DNA from: Lepidodermella squamata
Lineage: Eukaryota > Gastrotricha
Direction of reading: 5' to 3'
DNA: 64,000 bases
Assembly: GCA_047495785.1 (NCBI GenBank)
Contig: JBLDXI010000002.1
Coordinates: 310,001-374,000, forward strand
Part shown: positions 13,481-23,679 of the stretch, one piece after another
How the letters are laid out: each line of letters opens with the position of its first letter
Numbering within the stretch: the first letter of the stretch is position 1
Notes under the pieces: generated by a model
Seen by the model: only the letters and a program-made list of their open reading frames with translations
Database searches by the model: none
What the model was told of the DNA's origin: nothing
Translations under genes and position numbers: made by a program

Positions 13481-14126
13481 GCTTACTCTTCTTTGAATCT
13501 TTCGGGGCTTGCAACTTGCAAAGCTACGATTCGGGTTGACAAGAGGTTTTGAAAGGCTGAGATACGCTATAGTTATAGGGTGGTATCAACCGTTTAACAG
13601 GTTTTGGGCAGAATATAAAGTACATAATTGAGTTGGATTTTTTTGACGTTATAAATGAACGCAACCGGGCTTTTATTCTGAAGTCACTATCAAGTCAATT
13701 TTACTATTTCAAAAAGACAATAGATTTGTAACTGTCGATACAATGGAAAATAAGATGAGAAAATAATAAATGTCGCTCAAGTTAATGATTAGCAATAAAA
13801 GTTTATTGATAATTAACTGGCATGCCACTAAATTTGTTATTCGATATTTGTTATTTGGCATCAATAATTAGTGATCGGTCAGTGATCAGTAATTATCGAT
13901 TTTACATTGCATTCCTTTTTCTCTAATAATCAATTAGTGCAAAACGTTAATAAAAGCAACAAGCAACACCCACTATTCAAGCCACGCAAAGCTAATAATC
14001 ACAACGTGAAACAGGTATTGGGACGACGGCAGGTCAAAGCCCGGAAAGCCCAGAAATTACTGCAACAGGGATAAGACGAGTTAAAAATCATTCTGCCTGC
14101 TTTCAGGCTGCTTATGTCAAGGAAAC
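13481..14126. other. AT-rich spacer, 646 bp
   Basis: Between the gene B start and the decarboxylase stop. A-T-rich with alternating TTATTGAT/AATTAGTGAT words near 13.79-13.93 kb; no gene seen. Parts of 13.50-13.62 kb and the decarboxylase 3' end are repeated, diverged, at 23.68-23.98 kb. Confidence 0.5.
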
Positions 14127-15897
14127 TTATAAGCGTCCGGCAAGCTCTTTGATAACATTCCAAGCAAACTCAATATCCGCCTCGTTCGTAGAAGAAGCGC
14201 AAATCGCCAATCGTAGCATGTACACGTTTCTGTTAAAACAGTTTTCTCACCACACGGCATCAGACAATTTCTCTTACTTGACTTTGGTCGGTATCAAATG
14301 AATCCGCCCGTCGTCGATAATTGCCTTGTACAAGGCTTCATTAACTGCATTCCCGTCGTCTCCATTCCGTCCTTTCAGGCGGAAACAGACCAGTCCCATA
14401 ATGACCTTCGCTGCGATTTCGAACCTCTCATCAGATTTTACCAAGTTCTCAAAGAGTTTGGCTAGTCGAATGTGCTTTCTGATGTATTCCTTCAAGCATA
14501 TGGACATTTGTTAGGAGTTTGGTACTCATGTGTTGCTAATTTACCTGAATTCCTCGAACGCCATACAGCCTTAGGACGAAGAACAGTTTCAAGGCTCGAA
14601 AGCGTCTTCCTAACGGGATCTGCCAGTGACGATAATCTGGCATGGCCTGGAGATCTTGATATTTGTGTCTCATGAGGATCGAATCCACGCTGAAAGCATC
14701 CACCTAGGAGCAAAGTATTGGCATAACTCATAAAAGAGAACAAATATCGAAAACTCACGACGTCAGAAGCATCCCGAAACCAAGTTGCAGAGCAATCGAA
14801 GTTAACTAGCATCCATTTGTGAGGGTTGAAGCTGAATGAATCAGCATGTTCAATGCCATTCAATAGATACCGGTATTCGGGGCAACAAAATGCACTGCCA
14901 GCGTATGCTGCGTCAATATGAAGCCAAATCGGTGTATTACCGCTGTTTTTGTTGAAGGCTTCAATAACCTGAGCAATTTCAACCAAATTGTCGAAAGCGC
15001 AGGTGCTGGTCGAACCCAAAGTCGCCGAGACAAAGAAGGGAATTTTGCCCTCTTCGACAGCTTTATCGAGAGCTCTTTTCAGCGCATCGCCTCTCATAGC
15101 ATGTTCTTGATCCGATTCGATCTTGACGAAATGCTGAATTGCGCCCATAAGGCCAGCTCGTTCAGCGCAGAAGTGAGCCTGGTCCGAGGTGAAAGCAACT
15201 AATCGGTCCATAACTTTTCCCGGTGTCGATTTAGGGTCCCTTTCCAACATTTTTGCGATAGTCCTACTACGAGCTGCTAGTAGGCTTGTGAATATGGATT
15301 CGCTAGCTGTTCCATGGATGATTCCACCACCTCGGCCGCGGGAGCTGAACAGGAAATGTTCGGGTAGCTGCAGCATTTTAGCAAGCCAGTCCATCATAAC
15401 CGTCTCAAGCTGAAATTGAAAATGGAGATGGGCTTAAGCTCAACGGTAGAAAGATAACCTCAGTGCAGCTCGGGGAAGAAGCCCATGTGAAACCAATGCA
15501 GCCGATAGCATCGGATAAAATATCCGCAATAATTCCCGGGTAAGAATTAGCCGTTGGATAGTAAGCGAAAAATCTGGAAACATTTTAATGGAACTTGAAA
15601 TGCTCAGCTATGAAAAAACTTACTTTGGCGAGTGCCAGTGTGTAACTCCTGGTAAAATGACTGTATTTACATCATTCATTACAGCTTCATAGGTTTCAGG
15701 TTCTTCAGGAGCCTCAGCTGGGAGAAGTGGAGCCAGAAATCCAGGCTTGAGATTAGATGGGAAGACCGGCCTGGGAAGAAAATACAATGAGAAATTGAGG
15801 AGATGAATGTTACTTACCTGTCTCGAATGTCTTCCAAGTAATCTGCCGCAAAGTCGATCATCTCCTTACCTCGTTGACGAAATTCGTTCGCATTCAT
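14127..15897 (-). CDS. aromatic-L-amino-acid / histidine decarboxylase-type PLP enzyme
   Basis: Group II PLP-dependent decarboxylase, which turns an aromatic amino acid (or histidine) into the amine with release of CO2; cytosolic homodimer in this family. Exons, 5' to 3': 15897-15818, 15770-15624, 15573-15459, 15409-14759, 14703-14545, 14489-14278, 14229-14127. They sum to 1,467 nt, 488 residues, the usual length. Introns are 47-55 nt. Landmarks: N-terminal [53 protein letters not shown] (PLP-stacking His); [14 protein letters not shown] Schiff-base Lys about residue 312 in [21 protein letters not shown]-terminal KELAGRL. DOPA, histidine and tyrosine decarboxylases are too similar for me to choose a substrate. 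A splice-acceptor-like TTCTGATAG lies 45 nt before the ATG, suggesting a 5'-UTR intron. Confidence 0.93.
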
Positions 15898-17390
15898 TTT
15901 TGTGAAGGTTTTGACAGCAGGGGGTTGAAAATCAAAGTCACCTATCAGAAGAAAATTGAATCATACATTACCAGGAATAATTGAAAATGAAAATCGCTTG
16001 AAATAGGCCAAGCTTTTGCGCCTTAAGGCTGAATTATTTGTTATTAGTCTGAAGAAGACATATTTTGTGAAGCGTGCAGTTCTAACATACACATACGGTT
16101 GGCGCCTTGGTTAGCTCGTCCGTTTGTATTTTTTTCAGACTTCGAACTTTTGTTTACAAATTTTCTAATTAGGTGTCTAATAAAAAGCGGTAATCTGTAT
16201 GATGTTGCTTCACGTTCATAATAAAACCAATTATAATTGAACCAAACGTGAACTAAAATCTGATAATTCCTCCGACGCAAAAAACCTCATTACGCATTAA
16301 TTTCTGAGATGGCTCATTCTTACGAAAAAAAACTTTGCACGTCTTTTCATCGACCATCATCACTACGAGACATTCCACTCACAAACCATCGTAATTTCGA
16401 GTGATAATGGCCTCAAATATGACTTAGAGCATGAAGCTTTGATTCCAATCGAGAAAGATTCGTGAGATTTGAAAAAACTTCATAATCACGAGTCGAAGTT
16501 TACTAGAGGGAGCGTTTTCGAAATTCAAAACGAGTGATCTAACATGTATTAGAGATTAGAGGGAATTGTCGCTCGAAATTAAGATGCTGTGGGTGGATTG
16601 TCTCGTAAATGAATCGCCGACTCGTTTCAACGTCTCCACAGCGCCGACTGGCTACTTCCGGCTCGCACCTATTTGGGCCTAGTTGCGCAATATACCCAAG
16701 GCTGTACTGTTTTTCATTTTTCATATAGCTAATTGAATTTTCCACGTGAATAAGAAAGCAAAATGTAAAATAGTTGACGCGTGTTAGCTTGAACCAAACT
16801 CGAATACGACCTTTCCACCACGCTGAAAAGCCTCGGTCTCATTCTTACGCTCCAGATAACGTGAAGATCAATTCATAAAATTGAAATGTCGTAGTAAAAT
16901 GGGGACGGAGGCCTCTGACATAGGAAGCTTTTCATGTCCATTTCCCAGAATCAGAACGGAGTAAAACTCTGCATGCGACGAGAATTGAGCAGGATACGCA
17001 GTGCAATGATTAGCAACATATAAAAACACATTTTATGATATGTACATAGATGCCAATGTTGGGATGAGCAAGCAAAAAAACGAGTGGGGTTGATTTAGAA
17101 TCGGCAACAGCAGCTGAACATACCGCAGTCTCTGAAAAAGCAGCGACTTAAAGACGTCAAATCAAAAATTGCTAGATATTTGCTGTCTGAGAAGGAAATA
17201 GGACTAAAGTGTACCTACGTGCTAGGGACGTTAACAAAATGAGTGCGGTAATAATACTAACACATTTTCACCAAATAAACTATCTATCTCGCGATTGATT
17301 TGAGATGTGAGTAACCGAAAAATCAATCTTAATGATTTCTGAATAGTTGTTCGGTAGAAGCGCCATGTTTTAAGCCAGAGCCCTGAGGCT
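15898..17390. other. divergent intergenic region, 1.5 kb
   Basis: Between the divergently transcribed decarboxylase and gene C, so both promoters should lie here. The minus strand has AATTCAGCCTTAA at 16035-16023, resembling the CTTAA element, about 125 nt before the decarboxylase ATG. No supported gene. Confidence 0.5.
17318..17334 (+). promoter_or_regulatory. CTTAA element upstream of gene C
   Basis: AAAAATCAATCTTAATG, with the CTTAA core 58 nt before the gene C start codon. Same element as before gene D and LamG genes 1-3. Role inferred. Confidence 0.4.
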
Positions 17391-18248
17391 ATGGAGCGCC
17401 GTAGCTTTGTACTTATCTTGTCTTTCGCTTTGCTCACTGCTCAGATCTTCGCAGAGTTCGTCGGGTTCGGCAGCCGCAAGATTCCGACTATCGAATTTCG
17501 GAGGAGACACTACCGACAAACGGATTATTACAACCCTATTTACGAAACTCTTACAGACGACGCGTCGAGCTATGCCTTTCAAATCCCCTCTAGCCGGATT
17601 CTCCTCCCATCTCTCAGCTGATGAACGCAGCTACGTCGTAGGATTCGGTCGAAGGGAGGAACCATTACTGCCGGACGGACCTCCGCCACCACCCCCAGCC
17701 CTCTTACCGTAGAGGAGAGACGGATGATTGAATGGAAAGCCCCGAAAGAACCGGCATATTTCAAACCTGATCCGTTGGGGCATCTTGGCACGCCCGAGCA
17801 CCTGCAGCAGATCAGGAGGCAAGAAACGATTCGAGCAGTCGTTTGGAGCGTGGTGATCGTCATAGCGCTAGCTATCACTATCGGTATATTAATATACCAA
17901 AAGAACAAGGCTGATGAGCCTGTCCTACCAAAACACGACAACAACCATCGTTTAGCTCTACTACAGAGCAGCTCTAATAGAGTCTCCGGGGCAGAGGGCA
18001 GATCTGCCAACGGAGGCGATGATCCTCTAATCTTAAAGCTCGAAGCTGTGCTCAAGTTCGATGAAGAGTCGCGAGAGGTTATCGGTCGTAATTTAGAGCT
18101 CTTTCAAGCAAAATTCTTTCTACCCGCTCCAACCGAATCTATGGCGAATTCTGATTTGTTCGTCGTTTTCGTCAAACGAAATGAGGATGAAATGCATTAT
18201 GCACTTGATGGCACGATCGGATCTCTACTAACTGAATATAAGCTATAA
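17391..18248 (+). CDS. gene C: single-pass membrane protein, A/C/D family; frame changes in the middle
   Basis: N-terminus from ATG 17391 is a signal peptide like that of gene D (SFVLILSFALLTAQIFAE against SAIFISFALLNSQIFAQ). The C-terminal part, open to 18248, has a transmembrane segment (AVVWSVVIVIALAITIGILIY) and the family tail EAVLKFDEESREVIGRNLELF followed by P-A-P. N- and C-terminal parts are in one frame but are separated by TGATGA at 17619-17624. From about 17580 to 17690 the next frame looks coding (SADERSYVVGFGRREE then a proline run) and aligns better with genes A and D. Either one or two unusual introns or two compensating frameshifts lie between 17560 and 17720; I could not choose. 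Poly(A) signal AATAAA near 18341. The gene may be damaged. Confidence 0.6.
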
Positions 18249-18343
18249 CGGTAGGATCGAAAAGGTTCTCAATTCAAATGATAAGATCGCCGTTTGCTTC
18301 AGTTTCGAAATTTTATATTACGGAAATAGTTCATGTTGCAATA

Positions 18344-18360
18344 AAAAAGCCACCTTAACC
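18344..18360 (+). promoter_or_regulatory. CTTAA element between genes C and D
   Basis: AAAAAGCCACCTTAACC, directly after the gene C poly(A) signal and 46 nt before the gene D ATG. Part of a repeated pattern in this window. Confidence 0.45.
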
Positions 18361-18404
18361 TGAATTTATCGAATTTATGGATTCTTTCCTGGTCCGTAGA
18401 GATA

Positions 18405-19391
18405 ATGCCGCGCTTCTCAGCGATTTTCATATCGTTTGCACTTTTGAACAGTCAAATTTTCGCCCAAGTTCTAACATTCGATGACTTGGCATTGGCAAAC
18501 GGCCAATTTAAGAATTTGTTTGAAGTCCGACGCCATGTTCCGCGAGCCAATTCATTCGCCGGTTTCAGGCAACCTGGCATAGAAGCTCCTAAAAGGTCCA
18601 GTAGTGTTGGCGCTGGGGCGAGAACTTCGATCTATCGCGGATTTGCTCTCGACAATGATGCAGCGTCAAGTTTGACTTCTGATGACATGGATCTCGGTGA
18701 GACTGCTTTGACGTACAGCGGTTATCCAAGAGGAAGTATACGAGAACCCGATGTTCTTGACAGCTGGAGTATTACACCGGAACAAGCCGCCAAAATGCAA
18801 AGGGAGAGTGACAAGCTATCAGAGGCTGGATCAGATGATGTTTTCCTACCAGATTCTAAGGATGAAATCGCGAAAGCTTCAAGTTCAAGCTCAAGTGGCG
18901 GAAAGCAGATTGCTCGCCCGATGCAAATCGACTCTGGCGACTTAAGTCTCAAGCCTAAAATCGAAATCGATGAACCCTCAAAATCGGCACCCGGAGCCTC
19001 GCAATTGAACAAGTGGATTCCACGGCTCTTAGTCGGAGGATTGATTCTGGTCGGCATTACTCTCATTGGGATCGCTATTGGCTACCTTACAAGAGACACT
19101 CGAAATGAACCAGCCCGGCCACTGGACGATTACAAACAAAGAATGGCTCTTTTGACAGCAAAATCTGACCTTCACGGCCGCACATTCGGCGAGAAGAGGG
19201 ATTCATCGGTGATGAATCATCTTGCATCAGTACTCAACTTCGATCAAGAGACTCGACTGTTGTTAGGGCGTAATTTGGCTGATTTCCAAAGTTCAATGGA
19301 ACATCTACCATCGCCTTCCGGGGATGCGGTGAGCTCGGATACCATCATACGCTTTTCTTCGAAGGTTCAAACGAAAGATTACATCATATGA
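18405..19391 (+). CDS. gene D: single-pass membrane protein of the A/C/D family
   Basis: Uninterrupted 328-residue frame. Signal peptide at residues 1-22 (FSAIFISFALLNSQIFAQ); motif IYRGFALDNDAASS at about residue 80; acidic and serine-rich ectodomain with a short serine run; transmembrane segment at about 204-228 (LLVGGLILVGITLIGIAIGYL); tail of about 100 residues with ASVLNFDQETRLLLGRNLADF. The tail motif is shared with genes C and A. A transmembrane segment plus conserved tail suggests a receptor or adaptor, but there is no recognised catalytic or adhesive domain. The gap from gene C is 156 bp on the same strand. AATAAA about 15 nt after the stop. Confidence 0.85.
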   Translation: MPRFSAIFISFALLNSQIFAQVLTFDDLALANGQFKNLFEVRRHVPRANSFAGFRQPGIEAPKRSSSVGAGARTSIYRGFALDNDAASSLTSDDMDLGETALTYSGYPRGSIREPDVLDSWSITPEQAAKMQRESDKLSEAGSDDVFLPDSKDEIAKASSSSSSGGKQIARPMQIDSGDLSLKPKIEIDEPSKSAPGASQLNKWIPRLLVGGLILVGITLIGIAIGYLTRDTRNEPARPLDDYKQRMALLTAKSDLHGRTFGEKRDSSVMNHLASVLNFDQETRLLLGRNLADFQSSMEHLPSPSGDAVSSDTIIRFSSKVQTKDYII

Positions 19392-20041
19392 TTTTATTAT
19401 AGAAAATAAATGGAAAAGATAATATGTAAACAGATTCCTTTCCCGCTGGAGTCCTGAACTTAATTGCCGAAGTTCGAAATCGACAAACAATCCCCTTACA
19501 TACTGATGGGACGAAATAAATGCCCCTTTTCATTTGTCGATAGGTTTCCTTTAGCCGTACTCTTTATAGCGCTGTTGACAGGTGTAAAATGGTATTTGAT
19601 CAAGAACGAACAAAAATCGTGCTTATTTGTTTTTGTCCACCTATTCAACCAATTTTGATTGAACATTGCTATAGACGATACAACAGGTTATCTATCTTTT
19701 CGCAAATCAGGATTTTCACGCAGGTGGAAATGCAACAGCAGTATAGTCAAAGGAGCCATGATGTCTGAAAAATTTGATCTTGAAAACAGACAACAGACAA
19801 CGCGTTGGTTTTGACACATTTTTCTCGAATCTTTTGTGTTTTAACGAGATTGAGAAAGAAGTTATAATCTTGACCCTGGACACATGACAAAACGCATAGC
19901 CATTCATTTAAATAGCGAAAAAACAACGCGTATTTGTCGAGTAAATAGACGCCTGTTTTTATAAATAGGTGAAGCATTTTCCCTGTTCTCTGCTACAGCT
20001 TTATGCAGCGATAATTCAGATCTTTTTAGAATTGTAAAACA
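19392..20041. other. intergenic, start of P450 duplication unit
   Basis: No gene seen. From about 19.65 kb the sequence is a diverged copy of about 24.40 kb onward (shared words TGATTGAACATTGCTA and ATGATGTCTGAAAAAT), so it is the promoter-side flank of the duplicated P450 unit. Confidence 0.5.
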
Positions 20042-21592
20042 ATGCTACAAACAATTCTATTAGCAGCTGGCCTCATCCCAACCGGCTTGATTCTGCTGCA
20101 GTGGCTTCACCTACTGATTCGAAGGCCTAAGGACATCCCGCCCGGCCCATTCCCTCTACCTTTGGTTGGATCTTTCTACTATTTCTGGCCGTATCGCAAG
20201 GACTATGCCCAAGCATTCGTGCAACTACAGAAAACTTACGGCGAAGCTGTCACTATCTATTCTGGCTGCTCCTTGGATGGCATGCTGACGTTCGTCATGG
20301 GCTGGGATGCAATGATGGAGGTTTCAACTGGGCGTCAAATCGCTGAAATCGCCGCGAATAGGTCCCCGAATTTGGTTAAAAACAGAGGCGTCACTTCAGG
20401 CATTGCAACGGCTGATTACGAAGATCATCGATTAATGAAGCGATTTCTGCTAAAATCATTTAAAGACCTTGGCCTTTCCAGCGGCAGAGTTAGCAGCCAT
20501 ATCGAGGACGAAATAACGAGCATGCTAGGGATTATCGAGGAAACCAAGGGGACGCCGTTCGACCCGGAGTTGACACTGATGGAGACTATGTCGAGTTGCA
20601 TTCTGCTGACAGTTTACAGCCATCGATTCGATTTGAACGATCCTGTATGCGCGAAGCTATACAGAGATGCTCTAGGGTTTTTCGACAGCACCATCGTCCA
20701 GCTGATGTTCCTGCCTTACCTCGACAAAATTGGCAAATTCGTTCCAGACAAAATGGCTGAGTAAGTCTTTCATTCTCCTGTTATGAAAGGAACGACGTGT
20801 AACTCATTCCAGAGCTGAACGTCTTATGGAGAGGACAATGGAAAAGTGGCTGAAAGATGAAATCGAACAGAGGCGGGCAACTTTCAATCCTGAGAATCCA
20901 AGAGATGTTTTGGATGTATATCTAGCCGAGCAGTCGGACGACATCAAGTTCCAACTTGAGCCTTGGTTCAAAAGGACAATGGTGGATGTGTTTCTTGGAG
21001 GCAAGTTATACAACCAGCGAAACCTATTACTGAAAGCAATTTTTTAGCAATGGACACAACTGCAAGGCTTACGGCATGGACCCTGTTCTACCTTGCGCAT
21101 CTCCCAGAGGAGCAGGATCGATTATTCCGCGACATTGAGTCCGTCGTAACAGCATCAGGATTGCCGTCACCGGTCGACAGAGCGAAATTGCCCCGCGTTC
21201 AAGCTCTGATCGAAGAAGCATCTCGCTACTCTTGCATGACTGTGTCGAGTTTCGCTCGCCGTTGTTCCGAGCCTATCGAATTCGGCACAAAGAAACGATT
21301 CAGGCTTGAAAAGGATGCTCAAGTCACCCTGGTTTGGTACCCGTCGCATTTTGATAAGGAATTCTGGGGAGATCCGGCGAATTTCCGCATCGATCGTTGG
21401 CTCGATGCTGAGGAGAAGGAATTTGTGCCCCGAGGTCATACAATGCTGTTCGGCTCAGGCAGGCGGGCGTGTCCGGGCGAGCAGATTGCGAGAAATTTGT
21501 TGTTCACGGGTATTACTTCGATTATTCAACGATTTAAATGGCGCTTGGCTGAGCATGTTCCTATCGACGGTTTTAATTACCATTGTGTTTGA
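20042..21592 (+). CDS. cytochrome P450 (CYP2-like), copy 1, C-terminus replaced by MITE sequence
   Basis: Haem-thiolate monooxygenase of the ER membrane. Exons 20042-20760, 20813-21000, 21048-21592; 483 residues as it stands. N-terminal anchor, then the proline-rich hinge PPGPFPLPLVGS, I-helix A-M-D-T-T (303-307), ExxR in EEASR (359-362), haem loop FGSGRRACPGEQ with the Cys ligand at 444. The second intron (21001-21047) begins GC, not GT; with it the I-helix reads FLGAMDTTA, without it the frame stops. The last exon runs into a MITE at 21581, so the native final 17 residues are replaced by H-C-V and a stop. These residues form the C-terminal beta region next to the active site in P450 folds, so activity is doubtful. 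The remainder of the native exon survives at 21882-21937. Confidence 0.85.
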
Positions 21593-21881
21593 GGTTGTAA
21601 GTTGAAAAAAATCCGCACGCTGATTGGTCAGTTGGCTCGTATCCATGACTCCGCCTTGCTACTTGATCGTGCGATCTATATAATTTGTGACTTTTATTAT
21701 TTTTATGAAGGCCGTATCGTAGCACGCGTTTCCAACAAATGCGTAAAACCATTCATAAAAAGATATTTTTTGCAAACATTTTATGGATCGCACGATCAAG
21801 TAGCAAGGCGGAGTCATGGATACGAGCCAACTGACCAATCAGCGTGCAGATTTTTTTCAACTTACAACCTCAAACACAATG
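21581..21881. mobile_element. 301-bp MITE inserted in P450 copy 1
   Basis: Starts CATTGTGTTTGAGG and ends with its inverse, CCTCAAACACAATG. The inverted arms are about 98 bp with very few mismatches, around a loop of about 100 bp. Flanked by AC on both sides, a possible 2-bp target duplication. The intact P450 copy lacks it (FNY continues straight into FLLRTPPKHK), which fixes the insertion point. No coding capacity. Confidence 0.9.
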
Positions 21882-21990
21882 ACGTTCTAACACGCACACC
21901 GCCGAAGCATAAGCTCGTTTTCACTTGTCGGCAATAAAACGTAGGATACGTAATAAAAATCATGAAATTGATCAGATTTTTTATAACAAA

Positions 21991-22009
21991 GATAATCCTC
22001 CTTAAAATG
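21991..22009 (+). promoter_or_regulatory. CTTAA element upstream of LamG pseudogene
   Basis: GATAATCCTCCTTAAAATG, the diverged duplicate of the element before LamG gene 1. Confidence 0.4.
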
Positions 22010-22052
22010 TGTTATAAACTTCTAGTAACGGCCAAAAACCAACTAGAATATA

Positions 22053-22985
22053 ATGATGGTATTCGTCCTTCCCCTCCTCGCATGTTTAGTTTCGATTGCG
22101 CTGTTTATGATACCATTCGATTCTGGATTCGAACCTCTAATACAAACCAGTGTTTTGAAGTTGGCTGACACTGGTCCTCGTGCGAAAATATCTGCACTGA
22201 AAGGGCCATTCGGCGAGTTGGAAACTTCTGCCGAGGTTGACTCATTCATGCAGACAAGGCTCAGCAAGGCTCAAGGGTCAGGCAATTACGGCTCAGGCTC
22301 ATGCTCCGGGCTCTGCAATGCAATCAGTTAGTTAGACGGTATGCTTACGTTTCGGGCAGACACGGGAGAGGCTCAGGGCGAGGATCGCAAGGGTACCTAA
22401 GGAAAAACATGAAACCACAGGCTCATATTAGATTTTAGGGAAAATCTCGGAGATGAGGCCAAAAGGCTTAGCAGGGCACTAATGCAGTCTCGTAGGTGCC
22501 ATGCTGGACAATGCTTCTCCAGCATTCGAAGCCCGAAGGAGTTGGGCTGGAAGCTCGCAACGTAGGATATGCAATCCTTCATTCCGTTATTTGCGCTGAG
22601 GCACCTGACGGCGTACCGCATCAGTTGACGCTCAAATATGTTGCTGATCGCTTCCACGCCAGTTTCGACGACCACACCAAAAGGGTCGCACTCGATTGGC
22701 AGATCCAGGGCAGCTTTCAAGCCGTAGGCCTGGAAGCCGAGCAGGCGTAGCTCGGACGACTTGGGAAGACAATAGACAATACCAGGCTGGTGAACTGTAG
22801 GTGAGGACACTTTCGATGAGGACTTTGGGGTTGAGGTCAAGTCGCCATCTCGAAATTCACTGATAGAGGCCGTTGGCGGTTCTACGCTTTCCGGTTTTGT
22901 ACAAAGCGGTTCAAATATGATGTCGCCAGTCCATCTGGAGCTATTTCGGTGCGATTTAACAGAATTCGTCCATTCTAGTACTTTT
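22053..22985 (+). pseudogene. LamG gene fragment, disrupted copy of LamG gene 1
   Basis: 22053-22246 reads MMVFVLPLLACLVSIALFMI and on through GPRAKISALKGPFGELETSAE, matching the first exon of LamG gene 1 but missing a stretch after the signal peptide. Homology stops at a GACTCA word near 22246 and resumes at about 22875-22985, matching 26892-26980 of the intact gene. About 180 nt of the original is missing and about 630 nt of other sequence is there instead. Nothing downstream matches the second exon. A clear dead copy produced by the P450-LamG duplication. Confidence 0.85.
22247..22874. other. unidentified insert within the LamG pseudogene
   Basis: About 630 bp with no match elsewhere in the window that I can see. 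Begins with GGCTCA-rich low-complexity sequence. No terminal inverted repeat recognised. A long minus-strand frame crosses it but also crosses antisense LamG sequence, so I do not call it a gene. Confidence 0.4.
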
Positions 22986-23307
22986 TGGAATCTTTTGGGA
23001 CTTGTGCCTTGGCCTCGAAATACCGGTTTTCGTCTTGACATGTTATTGCTATCGATTGGTTGTTGGTTTTTTTACAACAAGGTCGTTATTATTATTTGCT
23101 TATCATCCAGGTGCGCATATTATCGCGTGCGCGTGTGAGATTTACGTACAACCACGGAAGGCTGTTTCATCGTGTGGCTTCCGTCAACCGCAACTCCGAC
23201 CGCAACAACAAGGGCGTTGCGGCGTGTCAGTTATTATCGAGGCGTATCATCGGAGCACTTGTGACACCCTGAGGGATAGCTCATCGCCAATTATGAGCCA
23301 GAAATAT

Positions 23308-23465
23308 GGAGGCTGAGCGACCGTCGCAAGAAACTGAGTGAGTGTAGCAAAAACAGTCTGAGTGAACGTCGCAATATCCAGTGTATTGTAGCATGATCGC
23401 ATGTACAGTTTGCTACATTCACTCAACATTTGCGACGCTCACTCAGCTTTTTGCAGCGCGCTCAC
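23308..23465. repeat. short tandem and inverted repeat cluster
   Basis: Units of the form CTGAGTGA-x-GT-x-GCAA occur three times on the plus strand (23308-23378) and about three times inverted (23404-23465), around a centre near 23390. Could form a hairpin; probably remains of a transposon end. Confidence 0.5.
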
Positions 23466-23679
23466 CATTTAAATCTTTATAAACACAGTTGTCGCAGGTA
23501 AATTTATCCGTCTAAATCACGCCACTAAATCAGTCTTAAATCCGGCGGTCAATTATCGCCTTGTCGCTAGCCTATTAGCGGTATTCCTTGACTTCGAGGG
23601 GTGTGTTCGAAGTTCGAATAGCGCACACACCGCTGTGTTCAAGCAGCCAATCACGCATACACAGTGTGTTCAAGTAGCC

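Larger units (their letters stand above)
19650..22250 (+). repeat. duplicated unit, copy 1 (P450 plus start of a LamG gene)
   Basis: Direct repeat of about 24.40-26.70 kb. Flanks are clearly diverged, the P450 core from about 20062 to 21108 appears identical base for base to 24778-25824, and divergence resumes after that. Copy 1 carries the MITE. Confidence 0.85.

Noticed and set aside
21602-21937. Open frame across the MITE into the P450 remnant
   Set aside because: Entirely MITE sequence joined to displaced P450 coding end; not an independent gene.
22397-23041. 214-residue minus-strand open frame
   Set aside because: It runs antisense through the LamG pseudogene fragment and an insert; no domain, no splice context, so probably chance.
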